Below are positions 45,922-55,380 of a stretch of DNA of 64,000 bases, piece after piece. Numbering within the stretch: position 1 is the stretch's first letter; each line of letters opens with the position of its first letter. The notes beneath the pieces were generated by a model. The model was not told the DNA's origin. It made no database searches and saw only the letters and a program-made list of their open reading frames with translations. Both the position numbers and the translations under genes were made by a program. Source of the stretch: Lonicera japonica (Eukaryota; Streptophyta; Magnoliopsida; Dipsacales; Caprifoliaceae); contig CM038467.1 in NCBI GenBank assembly GCA_021464415.1, positions 29,133,248 through 29,197,247 of the forward strand. Direction: 5' to 3'.

Positions 45922-46231
45922 ATGGCCGACGACAAGAAATTGGTCAAGTGCAGATTGTTAGGGAGGGGCTCTTACAGCACCGTTTATTTAGCCGCACCAC
46001 AGCCATCACTTACTAATTACTGCACCACATCTACCGCTTCTTCTCAGTTGGTTTCTGTGAAATCGCCCTACCTCGACCGCAACAAGCACTTCCTATCTCT
46101 CCAAGTTGAAGGTCGTATACTTGATGAACTAAGAGGCTGCCCTGAGATTATAACATGCTTTGGCGATGATTTTAGCACTGAGAATGGAACTGATTTCTAC
46201 AATCTCCTCCTCGAGTTTGCCCCTGAAGGTA

Positions 46232-46697
46232 GGGGCGTAGCCAAGAATTACAAATGACCCGGGCTAAGAATTAAACAATGACAAAGTTAAAATATAATAG
46301 ACCAAGATGCGAAAATAATATATTTAAATACATACAAAAGATACCAACTTTTTATATACATTACAAGTGTAGATATGAAATATTCAAAAATATATAAAAA
46401 ATATAACAATTTTCCCTTATATCTAGCCTTGTATGCCATAAATACAAACAAAAAGACAATCGGAATTCGGAAAAGTGAAAAAAAAGAAGTGTATTTGACA
46501 TTTATTTTAGTTAATATTATTTAAATGGAGAGTAGTAAATGAAGGGATAAAATTTTAATAGGTGTAAAGTAATAATATTAAAAAAAATGAAGTGGGCTAT
46601 ACACATATATATACATATATATTTACAAGTAAAATTTAAGCCTATTACTAAAAAAAAAATGAAAAAATTAGACCCGGATTACAGTCCGAGGTAGCCC
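46232..46697. mobile_element. Small non-autonomous DNA transposon in the kinase pseudogene
   Basis: About 466 bases separate codons that are contiguous in the intact paralogue. The ends are GGGGCGTAGCCAAG and, reverse-complemented, GGGGCTACCTCGGACTG, weakly inverted; GACCCGGGCTAAG near the left faces GACCCGGATTACAGTCC near the right. GGTA precedes the left end and recurs by the right end. The exact right boundary and the superfamily are uncertain. Confidence 0.6.
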
Positions 46698-47025
46698 CTT
46701 AATGGCTACCTTATTGAAGCCCGGGGCGGCAAATTACTGGAGTGGGAGGTCTGATGGTATACTTATAAGCTCCTGAAGGTACTTTCTCATATTCACGAGG
46801 AGGGCTACGTCCACTGTGACATCAAGCCAAGTAATATTCTTGTGTTTCCATCTCCCAAAACCGGCAATAGCTGATTTTGGATTAGCAACAAAACGCGGGA
46901 ACGATAAATCAGCAGTGGCTACCGGTTCTTGCTTTAGAGGAACTCCATTTTACAGTTCGCCAGAGTCTGTGATATTTGGAGAATGTGAGGCTCCCATGGA
47001 TGTATGGGCTTTGAGGTGCACTATA

Positions 47026-47376
47026 TGTTAGATTAATTTTATATTAATCTTAATTGGGATCACACATGTAAATTATTAATGTGTGTTATCATTAAGAAAC
47101 TTAAACTTAAGTGATCTAATTAAGCTTTTAATTAGGCTTAAGGGTATTTTTGTTATGGAATTAATGTGTAGAGACCAGATTATATTTTTAAATTGACGAG
47201 GAGCTAATTTATAAATACTAAAAGCTAGTAACCACTTTGGCAGTTGCCAAAGTGGTTTTCTAACATACGAGGTTTTGGTCCTTAATAGAACGTAAGTTTT
47301 CTTCTTCTTCTATATCCCCATCTACAAAAGTAATATCTAGAGAAACTACGTATCTAATTGGAATTAAATTTTAACA
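47026..47376. mobile_element. Solo LTR, 351 bp, in the kinase pseudogene
   Basis: It begins TGTTAGATTAAT and ends AAATTTTAACA, with CTATA directly on each side (47021-47025 and 47377-47381), so the 5-bp TSD is perfect. Inside is a 28-base hairpin at 47230-47257 (AACCACTTTGGCA, loop GT, then its reverse complement), preceded by TTTATAAATA. Confidence 0.9.
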
Positions 47377-47899
47377 CTATATTCGAGATGGTGACAGGGA
47401 AGCCCTGTGGAGTGGTAGATATAGAAACAGAGATTATCTATTGTATCAAATTCAATATAAGGAAGTCCCGGACATGCCAAATGAGATGCCGGAACAGGGG
47501 AAGGATTTCCTAAGGAGGTGCTTGGCTAAGCATCCTGTCAACAGGTGGACCGCCGAGATGCTTTTGAGCCATCCATTTATTACTATCGGTAACTTTGCAG
47601 ATGTTGACGAGGGGAGAGATGTGTTTGCTTATCAAAGTCTGGATGGGTTTCCAGTCTCTCCTTGTTTTCTGTTCATTTTTTAGAGCTAGTGGTTTTATTT
47701 GATTTTATTTTTTATTCTTCAAGATGAGAATCAAATTAGAAACGTGTTCAGTAACAATTTTAAGAAGAGAGATTTCATTCGAGTATTATATGTACTTATA
47801 TATTTTTATCAAGTTTGTATATGTTGGCTAGCTACTAACGAGGGTCCTGAAGAAGTTTCTTTAATTGCAAAATAATGAAAGTTAATTCTTGTAAAATTG

Positions 47900-48450
47900 T
47901 TAACCAAAAACAATTTTTTAGTGTTAATTGTAACAATTAATTCAAACGTTTTTTTCCTTTTAATTTGAATTTTGAATCTCTTAATTTCTGATAAATAAGA
48001 GTAATTCAAAATTTAAAATGGGTGTTATTAAGAAAAAGTAAATAAGCTATTACAATTGTGTGAAAATGAAAAACTTGTTCTCGGTGCAAAACACAATCGC
48101 GCACGAGAGGCCATTTCGGTGTGGGTGCACACAAGCCACACATTCGTGTGGAATGTGCCTCAAGGCCTCCAATTTATACAAGGGGGAGGTGTCTTTGAAT
48201 TAATTCTTGCATTAACCAAAAACAGTTTTTTAGTGTTAATTGTAACAATTAATTCAAATGTTTTTTTTCCTTTTAATTTGAATTTTAAATCTCTAAATTT
48301 CTCTTGATTAAGAGTAATTCAAAATTGAAAACAGGTGTTATTAAGAAAAAATAAACGAGCTGCTACAATTGTGTAGAAACGGAAAACTTGTTCTCGGTGC
48401 AAAACACAATCCCGCCCGAGAGTCCATTTCGGTGCGGGTGCACCCAAGCC
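47900..48450. repeat. Tandem duplication with 312-bp period
   Basis: Copy one starts TTAACCAAAAACAATTTTTT at 47900 and copy two starts TTAACCAAAAACAGTTTTTT at 48212. Both contain TTGTTCTCGGTGCAAAACAC and a following CGAGAG.CCATTTCGGTG. The second copy is cut off near 48450. No gene is evident. Confidence 0.85.
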
Positions 48451-48818
48451 AAGCCAAATCTAGTCCATGATTTGCAACGCACAAATTTTCGGGCCAATTT
48501 TGTTTTGTTTCATTTTGTAATATCGTTCGCAATAATTCTAGACGAACATAAATACATGAATTTATCAAATGTGGCTACCATGTATTGGTTAAAAGAATCA
48601 TATCAAATTCCATTATAACCATGAATAATTAACACATTGATATGTCAAATTTTTTTATGCCAAATTATTACGTTCATGTATAATTACTCGTATTGTTCGT
48701 GTTTGCAAAATTGGCCCCATATTCTAGGGGTCGAATTCTATCTTTGTAATAAAATAGAAAAAAAAATTAATATTTACTTTATTTCATTCTTTCTTTTTTG
48801 AATGGTAAAAAATGGTAT

Positions 48819-49353
48819 GAACTTTTGCCCTTTTAGCATTTTTCGCATCCAACTTTTTTTGCGGTCAATTGTCGTAATAAACTTTTTAATTGATATCAAT
48901 TAGGTCCATCCATTAGCTTCCTTTAAAAATATCTAACGTAACATTTTTAGAAATCACCCCGAACTTTTAATATTTTTACACAAAGCACCCACCCCTAACT
49001 TTTTAATTTTATATTCTATTTATTTACCAAGACCACCATTTTACCACAACCCTTCAATTATTCCCCTTTAGATTAAGTTGTGGTAAAATGCTAGTCTGTG
49101 CAAATACATAGAATATAAAATTAAAAGGTTAGGAGCAGTTTGTGTAAATACATTAAAAGATGGGGCAATTTCTATAATTTAATTTAATTTTTTGTTAGGA
49201 TTTTTAGCTGAAGGTAATGGATGGACTTAATTGACAATAATTAAAGAGGTTTTTTTTTCTTTTTTTTTGAGGCCGACAATAATTAAAGAGTTCATTACCA
49301 CAATTAATGAAAAACAAAATTGGATGCGGAAAGTGTTAAAAGGGTAAAAGTCC
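48819..49353. mobile_element. Foldback-type element with inverted arms of about 240-280 bp
   Basis: The left arm (GAACTTTTGCCCTTTTAGCA...TTCGCATCCAA) pairs with the reverse complement of the right arm (GGACTTTTACCCTTTTAACA...CCGCATCCAA). The match continues through GTCCATCCATTA, TTACACAAA.GC.CC, TTTTAATTTTATATTCTAT and ATTTTACCACAAC to a centre near 49065. No coding. Element class and TSD not determined. Confidence 0.75.
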
Positions 49354-49661
49354 GCTATTGTTTTTTTTCCCATTTAGGCATTTAGCCTCTTTGTAAAAAA
49401 AAATGTTATATAAACATGTAAGAGTCAAAATATTTTTCTAGAAATTAGGTAGAAGGTCTTATTAAACATTGATTTTTACCAAAAATCCAATGAATAATAT
49501 TTTTTTGAATGAAGGGCCTATTTTTAATTGGTGATTAATGTAAGAGGCTATTTTGTTTTATATTTTAAATGAAGGTATTTGAATAAATTTAAATATCATT
49601 TAATTAATAAAAACATGTTATATATTACCTAAATTACCTCTTTCTTATGAAATTTGCACAA

Positions 49662-49890
49662 AAAATATGGACTACAAAGTTCATATTGTACTTAAATATG
49701 GACTGCAATATGAACTTTGCACTAGAAATATGGACTGCAAAATTCACATTGCAGTAAAATATGGACTGCAATATGAACTTTGCACCAGAAATATGGACTG
49801 CAAAGTTTATATTGCAGTAAAATATGACTACAAAGTTCATATTGCGGTGAAATATGGACTTCAAGATTCATATTACAGTCCATATTTTAA
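49662..49890. repeat. Minisatellite of inverted ATATGGACTGCAA units
   Basis: About four to five units combine ATATGGACTGCAAAGTTCAT with its near reverse complement (ATGAACTTTGCA...TCCATAT). Both strands are open across it and give repeat-like peptides, which are a by-product of the repeat. Confidence 0.75.
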
Positions 49891-50412
49891 TGCATATTAG
49901 TATTTTTTTAGTTTATTTTTAAGGGTTGGGATGTCATTTTACAATGAAAAAAAAAAGACACATGTCATATTATCAATAAAATTAAAAATAGGCCATTCAT
50001 TTACAAAAAAATTATTCCTTGACTTTAGTGTAAAAATCTTTCTCTAAGACCTTTTTTTTAATTGTCCCAATATTTTTCTACTTTCTTGTGGAATAAGGAA
50101 AAGGTTGATAGTTTGCAAGAGTCGGTTGAAACTTTATTTATTTAGAGTTTCCGTATAGCAAAGAAACCCTAAGGAGGATATGGACATGGAACAGAGAAAG
50201 TATCAGGCAGCAGGTTGTTGGTCCCAACTTCCGCAAGATCTTTTGGGAATTATAGCAAACAGGTTAAGTGCAATTGAGGATTTCGCTTCGTTTTCATCTG
50301 TTTGTTCTTCATGGCGATCTGCTGTTCCTAAACAAGAATGGATCCCTTGTGATCCTCGCCTTCCATGGTTACTGCTCACCGATTACAAGGACGAGGATAT
50401 AGTCAGATTATA

Positions 50413-53400
50413 GCAAGATTATAGGAGAGCATTATGGCAATTGTAATTATAGCAAGATTATAGGAGAGCATTATGGCAATTGTAACCGTAGATTTATTAT
50501 AGGAGAGAATCATGAGATTGAGGCTTGATTATTGTCAATGTATTATATATAAATACCTATGTATCTTACTCTTCAAATCAAGGAATTCCAATATTTCTTT
50601 ATGGTATCAGAGGGACCATCCTCTTAGCCTATCTCTGTTATCTTTCCATCCTACTTCTTCTTCTACAATTATTTTCCATGGCTGCCTTACCATCATACCC
50701 ATATCCTGCTTCTCTTAATGTAGCAAATTTTGTGTCAATTAAATTGACCCAATCTAATTTTCTGTTATGGAAAACTCAAATGATGGGTCTGATTGAGTCT
50801 CAAGATATGGTTGGATTCATCGATGGAAGTCTTCCAGCTCCACCGATGTACCAACAAGCAGTAAACACACAAGAGCAGACTGGTGATTTAAATTCAGCGT
50901 ATGCGGCCTGGAGGAAATCAGATAGGCTGCTTCGTGGCTGGATAACCGGCACTCTGACAGAGGAAGTACTAGTGGCAGTGGTCGGACTTGACACTGCATA
51001 CGAGGTTTGGACAACTTTGCTGCATTCATTTGCTCAAGACTCTCAAGAACGTGAGTTCTATTTGCAGCAAAAGTTAAGAATGCATCGTAAGGGAGAATTA
51101 TCCCTATCTGAATATCTTCGTGTCTTCAAAGGGATTTGTGATGATCTTGCTGCCATCGGAAAACCCATTAACGATCGAACAAAGGTTTTTGCCTTGCTCA
51201 CCGGACTTGGTCAAGGATATGAATCTTTTGTTACGACAATGCTAAAACCTCCAACACCCAGTTATAATGAAGTAGTTCCTCTTCTTCAATCCCATGAAAA
51301 CATCAAAGTCCTCCATACCAATGACAACTATGGGAACATCAATCACAATGTTGCATTCATTGGGCAACGACAGGACTTCAACAAAGTCAACAATGGTCGA
51401 GGCAAGCCAGGTTCCTTCAACTCAAAAGGACGTGGGTTCACACAAACAAGTAGAACTAGTGGACAATTCACTACTGGAAGTCAAAACTCAAATTGCCAAG
51501 CTAAAAAATATGCAGCTCGAAATGAGACGGATAAAGGTCAGACGTGCCAAATATGTAACAAGCCTAATCATACTGCTTTACGTTGTTGGCACAGGTTTAA
51601 TCAAGTGTACCAAGCCGAAGAAGTTCCCAAGGCGCTAGCCGCCCTGAAAATATCGGATAGACAAGACGAAGCTTGGTTCCCGGACACAGGTGCAAGTGCG
51701 CACATGACTGATGATCCTGGTAAGCTAGATCATTTATCAGATTATTTTGGACATGATCGAATCATGGTGGGAAATGGTGATACTTTAAAGATTACACATG
51801 TTGGTTCCACCCAACTTGATATTGAAGATAAAAAGCTATTCTTGAACAATGTCTTAGTTGTGCCACACATTAAAAAGAACTTGATTTCAGTTAGTCAATT
51901 AACTTCTGAGTTTCCTTACCTTATTCAATTTTCTGGTGATGGTTTTGTGATTAAGGACAAGGAAAAGCAAGAGATAGTGGCGTCCGGGAAGAGGAGCGGT
52001 GACTTGTACGCCCTCCAACCAAAGAATAAAGTGGCATTGTTTGCAAATAGGTTCAAGATTGCTACCGAAGAAGTATGGCACCAACGGTTGGGACACACAA
52101 ATTTTCAAGTCATTGATTATTTGTGTCGAAATAAGTGGATTTCTAGTACTAAATCTATTTTAAATAAAAGAGTTTGCACAAGTTGTCAAATGGGTAAAGC
52201 CTGTAGATTGCCCTTTTTAAGTATTAATAAAGATACGACTTGTTTATTTAGTCGTATACACTGTGATTTATGGGGACCTGCGCCTGTGACTTCATTTCAA
52301 AGGTTTCGATACTATGTGATTTTTATTGATGAATACTCAAGATTTACTTGGCTTTTTCCCCTTAAGCATAAAAATGATTTTACACCGTGTTTCATGAATT
52401 TTCACAAGTATGTTCGAACACAATTCGGAAAAGAAATAAAAATTTTTCAATCCGATGGAGGAGGTGAATTTACTGATACAAGTTTCAAAAATTACTTGGT
52501 TGCAAATGGAATTGTTCACTATAAGTCATGTCCGCACACACCGGAACAAAATGGTTTGGCAGAACGAAAGCACCGAAATATAACTGAGCTCGGGTTAACA
52601 TTGTTATTCCACAGTGGGGTTCCAAAGCGATTTTGGGTAGAGGCGTTTAGCACAGCAGTATGGTTAATAAATCGAATACCTTCACGTGTGCTACAAATGA
52701 AATCTCCATATGAGAGACTTTATAAGACACGACCAAACTATGACTATTTACGTATATTCGGATGTCGATGCTTTCCTTATTTACGAGACTATGCAAAAAC
52801 AAAGTTTGATCCGCGGTCGCTGCCATGTGTCTTCTTCGGTTACTGTGATCAATACAAAGGTTATAGATGTTTTTATCCACCTACAGGGAGAGTTTTTATC
52901 TCACGGCATGTTGTTTTTGATGAAACAACCTTCCCCTTTAAGGACCCGGGTCAACTTTTTTCTAAAGTCTCTAATCTTACTGATCTTACCTCTTTTGATG
53001 ACTGGTATATCTCTACAGGGTTTGCCTCTACAAGTACCACAACACGCTCATCTCCGCCATTCGAAGGTCCTCGTGTATCTTATGAAAATATCACGAATGG
53101 TGAAAATTACAATGTACAAGTTCAAGATATTGTGGCATCTCCTCCTCAAGAGCGTCCTGTTCCAAATCTAGAAGCGCGTATTGCTACTGATGATAATGAA
53201 ATTTCTCATCCTCCTTCAGAAACCACTACTCTTGACAACGATATTGGTAGCAGCGTGTCACCACTACCATTGATAGAACGCCACTCAATGCAAACAAGAG
53301 CGAGGGATGGAATTGTGAAACCCAATCCCAAGTATTTTCTTGCAACGTCCAGTGTTCCGGCAGAACCTAAGAGTGTTAAATCAGCTATGAAGCATCCTGG

Positions 53401-54476
53401 TTGGCTAGCAGCAATGGAAGAAGAACTGACATCATTACACGACAATGACACGTGGGATTTGGTTCCTCGAGAGCCAAATGTTAATGTAGTGGGTTGCAAA
53501 TGGGTCTTCAAGACTAAATTAAAATCTGATGGTACACTTGAGCGTCTTAAGGCACGGTTGGTGGCCAAAGGTTTCACTCAAGTTCCCGGACTCGATTTTA
53601 TCGAGACATTTTCGCCGGTCATTAAGCCTACTACAATTCGAGTTGTTTTGACAATTGCACTTGCTCATAACTGGGATATTAGGCAACTCGATGTCAAAAA
53701 TGCCTTTTTACATGGTAATTTGAGTGAGCCCGTTTACATGGAACAACCGCCTGGTTTTCAAGACCCTACTTGTCCATCTCATGTGTGTAAACTAAAGCGA
53801 GCACTTTATGGCCTCCGCCAAGCTCCAAGGGCTTGGTTTGATCGATTCACCAACTTCCTTCTTGAGATTGGTTTTTTCTGTAGCATTGCTGATTCGTCTC
53901 TGTTTATCCAGCAACGACCAGAAGGTGTAATTCTCTTACTACTCTATGTCGATGATATCGTACTAACTAGCAGTAGTCCTTCTCTTTTGCATGAGCTTAT
54001 AAAAGTGCTTCAAAAGGAATTTGCAATGAAGGATCTCGGTTACCTCCATTATTTTCTTGGAGTTATTGTTGAAAATTTAGGAGGTGGATTGTTTCTCCAT
54101 CAAACTAAGTATGCTCATGAGTTACTTGATCGTGCACACATGACCAACTGCAAACCCGTTTCAACTCCGATGGCTACCAAGTTGTGTCCCCCGGACGATG
54201 ATGCCCCCTTTGATGATCCTCATTTATATCGAAGTATTGTTGGGGGATTACAATACTTAACTTTCACAAGGCCTGACATTACTTACAGTGTTAATTATGT
54301 GTGCCAGCATATGCAGAATCCTTCCATATTTCATTTTCAACTAGTTAAGAGAATCCTGCGATATGTTCATGGTACAATCACTTATGGCCTTCGGCTATCG
54401 TCAAATATCAAATCGGATTTAATGGGTTTTTCTGATGCTGACTGGGCTACTTGTCCAGCTAAGAAAATTGATCGGT
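50413..54476 (+). mobile_element. Ty1-copia element, 3'-truncated, inside the F-box gene
   Basis: TTATA occurs at 50408-50412 and 54477-54481, and joining across it restores the F-box reading frame, so I take these as the edges. A 39-bp tandem duplication (ATTATAGCAAGATTATAGGA...) occupies the left edge at about 50407-50485. A TATATAAATA box lies at about 50547. The primer-binding site TGGTATCAGAGG is at 50602-50613. There is no matching 3' LTR, no TG...CA termini, and no RNase H C-terminus, so the copy is incomplete at its 3' end and perhaps at its 5' end. Confidence 0.8.
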
Positions 54477-54484
54477 TTATATAA
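50678..54484 (+). CDS. Copia gag-pol polyprotein, long open frame lacking RNase H
   Basis: An uninterrupted frame from ATG 50678 (MAALPSYPYPASL), chosen because it follows the leader and begins the copia N-terminal domain. Domains in order: gag UBN2 (about 110-250), zinc knuckle CQICNKPNHTALRC (C-x2-C-x4-H-x4-C), protease motif FPDTGASAHMT, integrase zinc region HQRLGH...CTSCQMGKA, then integrase core HCDLWGP, QSDGGGEF and PEQNGLAERKH. The reverse transcriptase has VKNAFLHGNL and YVDDIVLT. After FSDADWATCPA, the start of RNase H, it diverges and stops in F-box sequence at 54484. About 1268 residues. The lack of internal stops suggests a fairly young copy, but without RNase H and a 3' LTR it should not move by itself. 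Confidence 0.9.
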   Translation: MAALPSYPYPASLNVANFVSIKLTQSNFLLWKTQMMGLIESQDMVGFIDGSLPAPPMYQQAVNTQEQTGDLNSAYAAWRKSDRLLRGWITGTLTEEVLVAVVGLDTAYEVWTTLLHSFAQDSQEREFYLQQKLRMHRKGELSLSEYLRVFKGICDDLAAIGKPINDRTKVFALLTGLGQGYESFVTTMLKPPTPSYNEVVPLLQSHENIKVLHTNDNYGNINHNVAFIGQRQDFNKVNNGRGKPGSFNSKGRGFTQTSRTSGQFTTGSQNSNCQAKKYAARNETDKGQTCQICNKPNHTALRCWHRFNQVYQAEEVPKALAALKISDRQDEAWFPDTGASAHMTDDPGKLDHLSDYFGHDRIMVGNGDTLKITHVGSTQLDIEDKKLFLNNVLVVPHIKKNLISVSQLTSEFPYLIQFSGDGFVIKDKEKQEIVASGKRSGDLYALQPKNKVALFANRFKIATEEVWHQRLGHTNFQVIDYLCRNKWISSTKSILNKRVCTSCQMGKACRLPFLSINKDTTCLFSRIHCDLWGPAPVTSFQRFRYYVIFIDEYSRFTWLFPLKHKNDFTPCFMNFHKYVRTQFGKEIKIFQSDGGGEFTDTSFKNYLVANGIVHYKSCPHTPEQNGLAERKHRNITELGLTLLFHSGVPKRFWVEAFSTAVWLINRIPSRVLQMKSPYERLYKTRPNYDYLRIFGCRCFPYLRDYAKTKFDPRSLPCVFFGYCDQYKGYRCFYPPTGRVFISRHVVFDETTFPFKDPGQLFSKVSNLTDLTSFDDWYISTGFASTSTTTRSSPPFEGPRVSYENITNGENYNVQVQDIVASPPQERPVPNLEARIATDDNEISHPPSETTTLDNDIGSSVSPLPLIERHSMQTRARDGIVKPNPKYFLATSSVPAEPKSVKSAMKHPGWLAAMEEELTSLHDNDTWDLVPREPNVNVVGCKWVFKTKLKSDGTLERLKARLVAKGFTQVPGLDFIETFSPVIKPTTIRVVLTIALAHNWDIRQLDVKNAFLHGNLSEPVYMEQPPGFQDPTCPSHVCKLKRALYGLRQAPRAWFDRFTNFLLEIGFFCSIADSSLFIQQRPEGVILLLLYVDDIVLTSSSPSLLHELIKVLQKEFAMKDLGYLHYFLGVIVENLGGGLFLHQTKYAHELLDRAHMTNCKPVSTPMATKLCPPDDDAPFDDPHLYRSIVGGLQYLTFTRPDITYSVNYVCQHMQNPSIFHFQLVKRILRYVHGTITYGLRLSSNIKSDLMGFSDADWATCPAKKIDRFI

Positions 54485-55380
54485 CATGGAGAGGAAGAAG
54501 CTATACCGTGTAGAGGTTCCCTAGCTAAATTACACGAATGGTTGGATCTTTAAAACCGAAGGTGATTCGGCCCAATTGATTGATCCCCTAACAGGATTTC
54601 AAATCCCTCTCCCGCGAATTGACCATCCAAAGTTGGTAGCAAAAGTGCTTGTTTCGCAAAGGCCATCTGAATCTGATAACATCACAAACAACAAAAACAA
54701 CAACGATGTTTTCGTCGTACTATTTTACTTTGAGAGTGTTGAATTGGTGTTTGCTAGGCCGGGTTCCAAACAATGGATTACACTACAAGATGACTTCGAG
54801 GACAGAGACATATATTTCTACAATGGCAGATATATATATATTTATCGGAGATGTAGTGCGCTATAAGGGTAGGGTTTTTGCAGTTCGTTCCAATGGGACG
54901 CTCGTCCTTTGCGAGATTGATTGCCCCTCTCCAAAGGCTATGGATATTGCCCTTCCTCCTCCTCTCAAGTATAGAAGTCATGTAAATTCTTGTTATCTTG
55001 TAGAATCAAAAGGGGATTTGTTAGCTGTAATGCAATATCCTGAAATCCTCGACACCGGTTTTGAGGTTTTCAAATTCAATGAACGAGGAGCCGGGGGACA
55101 ATATTGGACGAAGATGAAAGACTTGGGTGGCTGCACATTGTTCTTGAGTCATAGTTGTTCAGTTTCTATATCTCCATCCGACCAAGTAGACTGCAGAGCT
55201 AATTGCATCTATTACACTGCGTGCACTTTCTGTTGCAGGTTCACGGGCAACTGTTATCTAAACGTCTTTGATATGAAGGATAATACTACTGATCACTATT
55301 CTATAACTAGTCTTTCACACATATCTGATTTTCGGGGCTCGGTTTGGGTAATGCCTAGTTTTGGGCAATACCTAGTTTAA

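Larger units (their letters stand above)
45922..47683 (+). pseudogene. MAPKKK-like kinase pseudogene, second copy, interrupted twice
   Basis: A paralogue of the kinase at 13536. Piece one (45922-46231) carries MADDKKLVKC, the loop GRGSYSTV (second glycine to Ser), VSVKS and FGDDFSTENGTDFYNLLLEF. An insert (46232-46697) follows. Piece two (46698-47025) starts LIEARGGKLLEWEV, meets TGA in place of the arginine codon after EV, then shows HCDIKPSNILVF. A deletion of about ten bases removes the segment before DFG. GTPFYSSPES and APMDVWAL come next. A solo LTR (47026-47376) splits the sequence. Piece three (47377-47683) carries FEMVTG-type sequence with small indels, PDMPNEMPEQGKDFLRRCL, LLSHPFIT and the hydrophobic end PVSPCFLFIF. 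It cannot encode a kinase. Confidence 0.9.
50180..55380 (+). pseudogene. F-box/DUF295 protein gene split by a copia element
   Basis: Piece one (50180-50412) encodes an F-box of the SKIP23/DUF295 type: WSQLPQDLLGIIANRLS, FSSVCSSWRSAVP, then WLLLTDY. The frame runs straight into the copia insert. Piece two (54482-55380) resumes with YNMERKKLYRVEVP, meets a TAG, and continues GWIFKTEGDSAQLIDPLTG and QIPLPRIDHPKL. After a frameshift in a TA run near 54830 it gives GRVFAVRSNGTLVLCEIDC, ESKGDLLAV, LGGCTLFLSHSCSVS and CIYYTACTF, the DUF295 C-terminus. Family members act as substrate adaptors in SCF ubiquitin ligases. The insertion, nonsense codon and frameshift make this one non-functional. Stop at 55380. 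Confidence 0.85.

Noticed and set aside
49634..49900. Repeat-protein frames on both strands
   Set aside because: The periodicity comes from the DNA minisatellite; no conserved protein features.
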